Assembly: GCF_012910805.1 (NCBI RefSeq)
Contig: NZ_WTVK01000003.1
Span: 62,001 to 126,000, forward strand
Direction: 5' to 3'
Origin: Aromatoleum evansii
Lineage (GTDB): Bacteria > Pseudomonadota > Gammaproteobacteria > Burkholderiales > Rhodocyclaceae
Length of the DNA stretch: 64,000 bases
In this document: positions 24,948 through 31,957 of the stretch, piece after piece
Layout of the letters: each line of letters starts with the position of its first letter
Position numbering within the stretch: the first letter of the stretch is position 1
Notes under the pieces: model-generated
Seen by the model: only the letters and a program-made list of their open reading frames with translations
Told to the model about the DNA's origin: nothing
Database searches by the model: none
Made by a program: the position numbers and the translations under genes

Positions 24948-26147
24948 ATGAGCACCACCGCAAAACCTCTCGCCGGGATCAAGGTCGTCGAACTCGGTAC
25001 GCTGATCGCCGGGCCCTTTGCGGCGCGGGTCCTCGGCGAATTCGGGGCGGAGGTGATCAAGATCGAATCGCCCGACGGCGGCGATCCGCTGCGCAAGTGG
25101 CGCAAGCTCTACGAAGGCACCTCGCTGTGGTGGTACCTGCAGTCGCGCAACAAGAAGTCGGTGACGGTGAACCTCAAGCACCCGGAGGGCGTCGAGGTGG
25201 TTCGCAAGCTCATTGCCGAGGCCGACATCGTCGTCGAGAACTTCCGTCCGGGCGTGCTGGAGAAGCTGGGCCTGGGGTGGGACGCCCTGTCGGCGATCAA
25301 CCCTGGCCTCGTGATGCTGCGCCTGTCCGGCTTCGGGCAGACCGGACCGCTCGCCCAGCAACCGGGCTTCGGCGCCATCGGAGAATCGATGGGCGGCCTG
25401 CGCTATGTCACCGGCTTTCCGGATCGCCCCCCGGTGAAGACCGGGATCTCGATCGGCGATTCCATCGCCGCATTGTGGGGGGCACTCGGGGCGCTGATGG
25501 CGCTCCGTCACAAGGAGGTGAATGGCGGCCGGGGCCAGGTCGTGGACGTGGCCCTGTACGAAGCGGTGTTCGCGATGATGGAGTCGCTGGTGCCGGAATT
25601 CGACGTGTTCGGCTTCGTGCGCGAACGCACCGGGAACATCATGCCGGGCATCACGCCGTCGAACACGCACACGACGCGCGACGGCAAACACGTGGCGATC
25701 GGCGCCAACGGCGACGCGATCTTCCGCCGGCTGATGCTGACGATGGGTCGCGGCGACCTGGCCGAGGATCCCACGCTGGCCGACAACGCCGGGCGCGACG
25801 CGCGGCGCGACGAACTCTACGCGCTGATCGACGCCTGGGTCGCCGAACACGACGAAGCCGCCGTGCTGGCCGCCCTCGCCGCCGCCGAGGTGCCCGCATC
25901 GCGCATCTACTCGGTCGCCGACATGTTCGCGGACCCGCAATTCCTTGCGCGCGACATGCTGCAGTCGGTGACCCTGCCCGGCGGGCGCGAGTGCCGCATG
26001 CCCGGCGTCGTGCCCAGGCTTTCGCTCACCCCCGGCGGCGCCGAAACGATCGGCCCCGCCCTGGGAGAGCACACCGACAGCGTGCTGGGCGAACTCGGTT
26101 ACGACGAAGCCGCCATCGCCGCGCTGCGATCCGCCGGAGCGATCTGA
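24948..26147 (+). CDS. CaiB/BaiF family CoA-transferase
   Basis: This 399-residue family III CoA-transferase contains IKVVELGTLIAGPFAARVLG, EVIKIESPDGGDPLRKW, ENFRPGVLEKLGLGW and LSGFGQTGPL. The region VKTGISIGDSIAALWG contains the catalytic Asp. Members move CoA between carboxylic acids such as succinate and an aromatic or branched acid. The start MSTTAKPLAG follows GAGGAACA. It stands alone between remnants of other genes. Substrate unknown; it is distinct from the CoA-transferase of the indoleacetate operon, which is more divergent. Confidence 0.9.
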   Translation: MSTTAKPLAGIKVVELGTLIAGPFAARVLGEFGAEVIKIESPDGGDPLRKWRKLYEGTSLWWYLQSRNKKSVTVNLKHPEGVEVVRKLIAEADIVVENFRPGVLEKLGLGWDALSAINPGLVMLRLSGFGQTGPLAQQPGFGAIGESMGGLRYVTGFPDRPPVKTGISIGDSIAALWGALGALMALRHKEVNGGRGQVVDVALYEAVFAMMESLVPEFDVFGFVRERTGNIMPGITPSNTHTTRDGKHVAIGANGDAIFRRLMLTMGRGDLAEDPTLADNAGRDARRDELYALIDAWVAEHDEAAVLAALAAAEVPASRIYSVADMFADPQFLARDMLQSVTLPGGRECRMPGVVPRLSLTPGGAETIGPALGEHTDSVLGELGYDEAAIAALRSAGAI

Positions 26148-26435
26148 AGCGCCACGCCTGCTGCGGCGAAATCAGGGTTGCCCGATGCCGCGCCCGTCAT
26201 CGCCGACAGGACGGGCGCCCCCTTCGAAAACCACCTTGCGAAGAGGCCACGGGCGGCCGGGCGTTACACCGGCTGCTATGCGCGCCCCACTGTGTCGGGC
26301 GATATCTTCCGACCGTACGCTGGCGAGTGCGGCGCACCTTCACACCCGCGGCGCCTTGCGGCGCTGACCGCGCGGGCGTCCGTGGCAGGACAATTGTGCG
26401 CCGATTGCGACCAGGCCGGGAATCGCGGAGCGGTG

Positions 26436-26597
26436 CTAATTGCCGATCCCGTAGCGCAGCTCGACCATGCCCCCCACCTGACGAAGTGAAGTCAGCCGCA
26501 GCGTCGGACTCGGCACGCGTCGCGGGAACAACTGCTTGCCCCGGCCCAGCGTGACCGAGCCGAGCTGGATGATGAGTTCGTCGAGCAGGCACGCATC
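26436..26597 (-). pseudogene. C-terminal fragment of a dihydrofolate reductase-like (RibD-type) protein
   Basis: The frame reads LLDELIIQLGSVTLGRGKQL followed by LRLTSLRQVGGMVELRYGIG and a stop. This is the C-terminal third of the RibD/YwjB dihydrofolate reductase-like family (usual form: DELHLHIAPVLLGRGRRLF). The upstream frame on this strand is not protein-like, so the rest of the gene is lost. It lies just before the start of the oppositely oriented EEP-family gene. Confidence 0.6.
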
Positions 26598-26713
26598 GCA
26601 AAAGGATTTTCCCGGGCGGGGGACGCAGGGAATGAGCGGGTTTCCCCGGAGTCTGCGCCCGGCTGCCCTGCCAGGCCCTCCCTCGTGTCGGATTGCCGTA
26701 CCATGCCGGCTCC

Positions 26714-27673
26714 ATGCGCATGCACTTGTCCATTCTTCGCCGCGGCGGTGTGCAACGCCGGGCGAAAGCCCTCGCCGCCCTGTGCCTCGCGGGCCTGCTC
26801 CTCCCTCTGGTTTCTGCCTTCGAGACATCGTGGCCCGACACGCTCGCCTGGGGGCTGGATCTGGCCGTGCACTGGCAATGGTTCTTTCTCGTGGGGCTGA
26901 CTCTGGCGCTACCGGTGCTGGCGTTTGGCCACCGGCGCTGGGTGATGGTGGCCGCGCTGGTGCCGCTGCCGTGGCTCACAGCCATGCCGGCGACAGTGCG
27001 CGGAACCGTGGGCGGTGATGGACTGGTCGTTGCGGCCGCGAATGTGCATGTCGATAACGAGTCCCCCGACCGGCTGGTACGGTGGGTCGGCGCGACGCAG
27101 CCCGACGTGCTCGCGATTCTCGAGATCTCCGATATCTTCGTCCAGCGGCTGGGACTCGATGACGCCTATCCGCATCAGTTGGTGCGCCCGCGCTGGGACC
27201 CGTTCGGCATCGCACTGCTGTCGCGCCATCCGATTGTGCGGCATGCGGTGGTGGACGGCGGCGGCGCCACGCCGCGGATCGAGGCCGTGATCGATTGGAA
27301 CGGCACCGAGGTCACCGTCGTCGCCGTCCATCCGATGCCGCCGATCAGTGCAGCCGATCAGGTCCGGCGCGATCAGGTGTTGGCCGACATTACCGCGCGC
27401 TACGCCGACCACCCGACCATCGTCACCGGGGACTTCAATGCAACGCCCTGGTCGTCGGCGTTTCGGGTGCCGCGGCGCCACGGATTCACGCTCACCGGGG
27501 GATTGCAGGCAACGTGGCCGGCCTCGTTGCGAGGACTCATCGGGCTTCCGATCGACCACGTGATGGTCTCGCGACACTGGACCGCCACCGATCACGCGGT
27601 CGGCCCGGATCTGGGCTCCGATCACCTGCCGGTTCTGGCCACCCTTTCTCCGACAGGGGCGGAAACGCAATAG
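26714..27673 (+). CDS. Membrane-anchored endonuclease/exonuclease/phosphatase family protein
   Basis: The 319-residue protein has two or three N-terminal transmembrane helices (about residues 15-35, 50-85) and then an EEP domain. Conserved elements are VAAANVHVDNESPDRL (catalytic Asn), VLAILEIS (metal-binding Glu), TVVAVHPMPP, TGDFNATPWS (catalytic Asp-x-Asn) and the final DLGSDHLPVLATL (Asp-His pair). Relatives of this membrane type occur as YafD-like proteins and may act on nucleic acid or phosphodiester lipids. The start ATG at 26714 is preferred to an upstream TTG. Its 3' end overlaps a phosphatase remnant on the other strand. Confidence 0.85.
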   Translation: MRMHLSILRRGGVQRRAKALAALCLAGLLLPLVSAFETSWPDTLAWGLDLAVHWQWFFLVGLTLALPVLAFGHRRWVMVAALVPLPWLTAMPATVRGTVGGDGLVVAAANVHVDNESPDRLVRWVGATQPDVLAILEISDIFVQRLGLDDAYPHQLVRPRWDPFGIALLSRHPIVRHAVVDGGGATPRIEAVIDWNGTEVTVVAVHPMPPISAADQVRRDQVLADITARYADHPTIVTGDFNATPWSSAFRVPRRHGFTLTGGLQATWPASLRGLIGLPIDHVMVSRHWTATDHAVGPDLGSDHLPVLATLSPTGAETQ

Positions 27674-27903
27674 CGCTCGCGTACGGCATCCAGCGCAGCG
27701 TTCAGATACTCGGGGCGCGCGTCCAGGATCGCGTCGACCATGCCGTCGGTCGCGTCCCGTTCAGTCACGCGCCGGATGATCCTTGCGGTGGCGGCGCGCC
27801 GCTCGGCGTCGGCAATCCGGCGAATGCGCGCCGAAAGGAGGTAGTCCGCCATCACGCTTTCTTCGGCAACCCCCAACGCATGCAGGATCACCGCGACGCC
27901 GGC
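27622..27903 (-). pseudogene. C-terminal remnant of a tyrosine phosphatase (Y_phosphatase3 type)
   Basis: Reading on the minus strand right after the stop codon of the MalT-type regulator gene, the frame gives AGVAVILHALGVAEESVMAD, then YLLSARIRRIADAE and ILDARPEYLNAALDAVRERY. This is the region just after the HCxxGKDRTG loop in bacterial tyrosine phosphatases. The catalytic loop itself is gone. The junction at 27,903/27,904 therefore looks like the point where the catabolic island interrupted or replaced the 5' part of the gene. Confidence 0.7.
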
Positions 27904-30582
27904 TCAGTCCAGGATTCCCAGCAGCCGCGCGCGATCCACGGCATGCCGACGGTTCGCTGCGTTGAGCTTCGACAGCAGGTTCCGCATATGCCACTTGATC
28001 GTCTCGGGACCGACGTCGAGGATGTTCGCGATTTCCTTGTTCGTGCGGCCATGCGCCAGCGCGGCGAGGATTTCCATTTCGCGCGCTGACAGCTGCGCGG
28101 GGCGCTGGTTCGTGGCAGCCGATTTCGGCGCCGCGGCCTTCGGCACCCAGCCGACGCGGCAACGCTCGGTGACGCGTTCGACGAAGGCAGGCGATACGCC
28201 GGCGGCGGCACCGCAACCGGAGCGGTCGAGTTCCGGCAGCACGTCGAGCGCCGCCGGCCAGTCGTCCGCGAGCACGCGCACGAGGCCGAAGGATTCGGCG
28301 AGACTGAGCGCCTCGGCGAGCAGCGGCGGGCCCTCGTCGTCATCGCGCAGGCTGCTTGCGCGCACGATGCGCACCGCGATCTGGTCGCGTCCGCGCCGCA
28401 GCCGCGCGGCGATCTCGGCGGCATGATCGAGCGCGGCCAGGGCCACCGTGTAGTCGTGATCGAGCAGCGCGACACGCGCCGCGGCGATCTCGCGGATCAG
28501 CCGCAGCTCGGCCTCGAGCCCGCGGTCGGCCCGCGCGGGGTCGGCGGCGATCGCGTCCAGGCCGTTCATCAGCATGCGGCACGACATGAGCCGGTTGCGG
28601 ATCGCGTGCTGGCGGATCTGTTCGCCGAGGCTCGCGGCGACGAGGCGCGGCTGGCCGCGCAGTTCGCCGATCGCGGCCAGGCTGTTGAGCGCGTCGAAGG
28701 CCTTGCCTTCGCTGCCCTTCTGGCTCTCGTAGCGCGCGAGCGTCAGGTAGGCGAGGATCACCGCGTCCGGCAACGCCGCCTGCTCGATCAGGTCGAGACG
28801 GTTCGCAAGCAGCGCGCGCGCCTCGTCCTCGGCGCCGAGTTCCCAGTTCGCCGCAGCGAGCCCTGCCGCGTGGATCGCGGCCGGCAACGACCGCCAGCCC
28901 GTCACGCTTTCCGCCCGTTCGAGCGCCGCAGCGAAGACACCCGCCGCTTCCTTCGCCTGGCCTTCGATCAGATAGCTCAGCCCGACCGCGAACGCGCCGT
29001 AGATCGAATCGTAGAAACTGCGCGCCACCCGGCCGTGGCCGTCGGAGATCTGCTGGTAGTAGCGCGCGCGCTCGGGGAAGCCGCTGTGGATGGCGATGAA
29101 GGAAAGCGTGTTGCAGTAGAGCGGGCCGAGCGCGGGGTCGTAGGTGTCGATGCAGCCGCGCGCGCGCTGGTAGTCGTCGCAATGGATCGCCGCGGCCGAC
29201 CGCACGATGTTCGCCTGCAGCACGACCTCGGGCGTCACGCCAGGTCGGGCGAGGATCACGTCGGTGAGCCGCTCGGCGTCCTGCGGCCGGTAACACAGCG
29301 CGCAGGCCCACGCGGCCGTGAGCTGGATGCCTTCGCGCCGGGCGATCTCCTCCGGCGGCAGGCGGTCGAGCCACGCGAGCACCTCGACGATGCGCCCCTG
29401 CACGCCGAGATAGCGCACGCGCTTCTCGATCCAGTCCATCGCCTCGGCGCGCAGGCCGCCGAGGAAGGCGTGCTCGGCGGCGTGCTCGAGCATGTCGTGC
29501 GCCGCGAACCATTCCGCCGCCTTGGCGTGCAGCGCGCTGCGTTCGCTGGCCGGCAGCTCCGCGAGAAGGCTCGCGAGGTACTCGCGGAACAACGGATGCA
29601 TGCGGTAGACGTCGCCACCATCGACCGACGTCACGAGGCCGGTCTGCTGCTCCAGCCGGACGAGGATCTCGGCCGCGTCGACGCCGCCTCCGAGCGCTGC
29701 ACACAGCCCCGGATGCAGGGTCTCGAGCAGGGACGCGCGAACGAGCATCGCGACGGCCCCCTCGTCGAGACTTTCGAGCACGAACTGCGAGAAATAGCGC
29801 GCCACGTCCCCGGTCGCGCCAGAGAGGCTCGCGACCGTCCCGGCGATGTCGCTGCGGCGGGCCATCGCCGAGGTCACGATCTGCAGCGCCATCGGCCAGC
29901 CTTCGGTGCGCTCGTGCAGGCGCGCGCCGATTTCGATGTCGACCTCGTCGCCGAGGCGCCGGCGCAGGAAGCCGACCGTGTCTTCCAGCCGCAGCCGCAG
30001 GTCCTCGGTGACGAACTGCGTGTAGAGCCCGTGCGCGCGCAGTTCCTCGACCGGAAACGGGGGGTCGGTGCGCGAGCTGACGACGACGTGGAAGTTGGAC
30101 GGCGCGTTCGTGACGAGGTAGTAGATGAAATCGATCGCGTCGCGGTCGGCGAGCTGGTGCAGGTCGTCGATCAGCAGCCAGGTCGGGCGGGCGAGTTCGT
30201 GCAGCTGCACGAGCAGCTCGCTCGCGGCCCACAGGTCCGCACCGGCCTGCCCCACCTGATCGAAGGCGCGCGCGGGCATCTCGAGCCCGAGCGCAGTGCT
30301 CAGCGACGCGATGATCGCGGGCGCGACGCTCGCCCGGTCGTCGCTGGCCTCGATGGTCAGCCACGCGACCGCGGCGCCGGGCGCGAGCAGTTCGCGCCGA
30401 AGCTGCACGAGCAGCGACGTCTTGCCGAAGCCCGCGAGCGAAGTCACCGCCACCAGCGGCTGCTCGACCGCTTCGCGCAGCCGCGCGAGCAGCCGCGGCG
30501 GGGCGACCGCCTGGCGCGCCGAATGCGGCGGCATCGTCTTCAACGCAAGACGATACGGGACGGCGGTGGCGGTCTTCTTCAT
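27904..30582 (-). CDS. MalT-type LuxR family transcriptional regulator (ATP-dependent)
   Basis: In this 892-residue protein, the N-terminal AAA/STAND ATPase has a Walker A at SLAGFGKTSLLVQLR and Walker B at TWLLIDDLHQL, followed by a long helical-repeat sensor region (tetratricopeptide-like) and a C-terminal LuxR helix-turn-helix (SAREMEILAALAHGRTNKEI and VGPETIKWHMRNLLSKLN). Such regulators, like MalT, activate transcription when a small ligand and ATP are bound. It is the last gene of the minus-strand operon that carries beta-oxidation genes for indoleacetate, so it probably controls this or the main operon. Ligand unknown. Confidence 0.9.
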   Translation of the reverse strand: MKKTATAVPYRLALKTMPPHSARQAVAPPRLLARLREAVEQPLVAVTSLAGFGKTSLLVQLRRELLAPGAAVAWLTIEASDDRASVAPAIIASLSTALGLEMPARAFDQVGQAGADLWAASELLVQLHELARPTWLLIDDLHQLADRDAIDFIYYLVTNAPSNFHVVVSSRTDPPFPVEELRAHGLYTQFVTEDLRLRLEDTVGFLRRRLGDEVDIEIGARLHERTEGWPMALQIVTSAMARRSDIAGTVASLSGATGDVARYFSQFVLESLDEGAVAMLVRASLLETLHPGLCAALGGGVDAAEILVRLEQQTGLVTSVDGGDVYRMHPLFREYLASLLAELPASERSALHAKAAEWFAAHDMLEHAAEHAFLGGLRAEAMDWIEKRVRYLGVQGRIVEVLAWLDRLPPEEIARREGIQLTAAWACALCYRPQDAERLTDVILARPGVTPEVVLQANIVRSAAAIHCDDYQRARGCIDTYDPALGPLYCNTLSFIAIHSGFPERARYYQQISDGHGRVARSFYDSIYGAFAVGLSYLIEGQAKEAAGVFAAALERAESVTGWRSLPAAIHAAGLAAANWELGAEDEARALLANRLDLIEQAALPDAVILAYLTLARYESQKGSEGKAFDALNSLAAIGELRGQPRLVAASLGEQIRQHAIRNRLMSCRMLMNGLDAIAADPARADRGLEAELRLIREIAAARVALLDHDYTVALAALDHAAEIAARLRRGRDQIAVRIVRASSLRDDDEGPPLLAEALSLAESFGLVRVLADDWPAALDVLPELDRSGCGAAAGVSPAFVERVTERCRVGWVPKAAAPKSAATNQRPAQLSAREMEILAALAHGRTNKEIANILDVGPETIKWHMRNLLSKLNAANRRHAVDRARLLGILD

Positions 30583-30612
30583 CGGCGTTCGGCGAGCTCC
30601 ATGCGGCTGATC

Positions 30613-30828
30613 CTAGCGGGCGGCGGGATCGACAGGCGCCCCCGGCGCGTCGGCGCGGGCGGTTTCGCGCGCGCGGAAGCGCTCGACCGCAAGATTGAAC
30701 TCGGCGATCGATTCGTCGCTCACCTTGGTGCCGCATTCGTAGCAGGTGTCGTTGATGCGGTCGAACCAGCGGCAGCCGCACTGCTCGCACGCGAGCTCCG
30801 GTGCGCCGGCGGGATTGTGGAAGATCAT
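30613..30828 (-). CDS. Small zinc-ribbon protein
   Basis: This 71-residue protein has two CxxC pairs (CEQCGCRW and CYECGTKV), separated by about a dozen residues, consistent with a rubredoxin-like or zinc-ribbon metal site. The rest is a helical tail (SIAEFNLAVERFRARETARA). Its start codon overlaps the stop of the preceding 163-residue gene by ATGA. It resembles the zinc ribbon of DUF35 partners of thiolases in size of the metal part only, without the OB-fold. Role unknown; cotranscribed with beta-oxidation genes. Confidence 0.7.
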   Translation of the reverse strand: MIFHNPAGAPELACEQCGCRWFDRINDTCYECGTKVSDESIAEFNLAVERFRARETARADAPGAPVDPAAR

Positions 30829-31316
30829 CGGCAGGCTCCGAGGAAGGCAAGTCCGAGCGTATCGAGGAATTCCTCGTAGCCCGCGTCCTGAAGTTCGAAT
30901 TTCGTGCGCAGCACGAAGAACATGATATGCCCCTGCCGGATCAGTCGCTTGATCAGCGACAAGGTGTCGCCGGCAAGGCTCGCGCGCATCGCTTCGAGCG
31001 CCGCGTCGTCGGCGACGAAGAGCAGATCCACGCGCGCCTCCTGGAAGCCCGGGTAGCGCATCACGCCTGCCGACATGCCGCTGCCGTCGTTGAGCCATTT
31101 CATCATCGGCACCTCGCCCGCGGCCTCGACGAGCCCCGCGACATGCTTGCCGGGCTGAATGCCCGAGCCGCTCCGCGGCACGAATCCGACCGACGAGCCT
31201 TCGACCATGTCGGTGAAGAGCACGTTGTACCGGTCGAGCATCGCCTGCCACGGCGCCATGTCGCCGAAGGGATCCCCGGCCGTCGCCGGCGCGTCCGCTT
31301 CCAGTTCAATCTGCAT
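30825..31316 (-). CDS. Uncharacterised protein of the indoleacetate minus-strand operon
   Basis: This 163-residue soluble protein of unrecognised family begins MQIELEADAPATAGDPFGDM. It contains RYNVLFTDMVEGSSVGFVPR, LVEAAGEVPMMKWLNDGSGM, and a C-terminal helical half. The start is internal to the end of the thioesterase gene (11-base overlap), and its end overlaps the zinc-ribbon gene by ATGA, so it is expressed with both. A start further upstream would lie deep inside the thioesterase gene and is unlikely. The tight coupling with the zinc-ribbon protein suggests a two-protein complex, which is inference. Confidence 0.7.
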   Translation of the reverse strand: MQIELEADAPATAGDPFGDMAPWQAMLDRYNVLFTDMVEGSSVGFVPRSGSGIQPGKHVAGLVEAAGEVPMMKWLNDGSGMSAGVMRYPGFQEARVDLLFVADDAALEAMRASLAGDTLSLIKRLIRQGHIMFFVLRTKFELQDAGYEEFLDTLGLAFLGACR

Positions 31317-31869
31317 GCTTGCCTCCGTCAGTGGCCCGCCGGTTGCCGTCGGCGGGCAGGGAAAGAGCATCGGCCGCGAGTTCCGGCACGGGCTGGCAAT
31401 AGCGCCCGAGGCAGGCACGGATGTCTGGCGGAATCGGCACCGATTTCATCGTCTCGAGGTCCATCGTGACGAGCGTCTGCCGGGCCCGCAGGCGCAACTC
31501 CTCGCCGACCCGACCCTGCACGTCGAGACCGATCGAGCTCTCGCCGATGCGCGTGACGGTGAGCCCGAGCACGAGCGCGTCGCCCATCCTGCTCGGCCGC
31601 GTGAAGGTGCAGTCCATGCGCACCGTCGGAATTCCGAGCCGGCGCGTCATGATCAGATCCGCGAACGAGGTGCCGAGCCCGTCCGTCAGCCAGTCCTCGA
31701 CGAGCCCGTTGAGGAGCACGAAATACTGCGGGTAGAACACGATGCCGGCCGGGTCGCAGTGCGCGAAGCGCACCAGCACCTCGCGCTCGAACATCGCCGG
31801 CCGCGCCGGAGCGGGTGTCTTCGCTCCGACCTCGCCGACGAACGCGATCGCGCTGCTGAGGTCTGTCAT
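31306..31869 (-). CDS. Acyl-CoA thioesterase of the 4-hydroxybenzoyl-CoA thioesterase family
   Basis: The 187-residue hotdog-fold protein has the family motif VRFAHCDPAGIVFYPQYF with the conserved catalytic Asp (CDPAG), followed by LNGLVEDWL. It hydrolyses an acyl- or aroyl-CoA to free acid. The start at 31869 is preceded by AGGAGA; an upstream ATG at 31896 is less well placed. In this operon it may release stalled aromatic CoA thioesters and recycle CoA. It overlaps the next gene by 11 bases. Confidence 0.85.
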   Translation of the reverse strand: MTDLSSAIAFVGEVGAKTPAPARPAMFEREVLVRFAHCDPAGIVFYPQYFVLLNGLVEDWLTDGLGTSFADLIMTRRLGIPTVRMDCTFTRPSRMGDALVLGLTVTRIGESSIGLDVQGRVGEELRLRARQTLVTMDLETMKSVPIPPDIRACLGRYCQPVPELAADALSLPADGNRRATDGGKHAD

Positions 31870-31957
31870 GGTCCTGTCTCCTATGCGCGTGGTCATGGGC
31901 TCAATGTATCCACGCGCCGCTGCAGGCGCCCCCCCCCACCCGGTATGGCCCGGCCCC

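Noticed and set aside
26178-26489. Small plus-strand gene of 103 codons
   Set aside because: Low-complexity, Arg/Ala-rich translation without a ribosome-binding site, lying in the scar zone between the CoA-transferase and the dihydrofolate-reductase remnant.
28423-30879. Open frame of 818 codons on the plus strand
   Set aside because: Antisense to the MalT-type regulator, with no motif and an Arg-rich, biased composition. The minus-strand gene has clear Walker and LuxR motifs.
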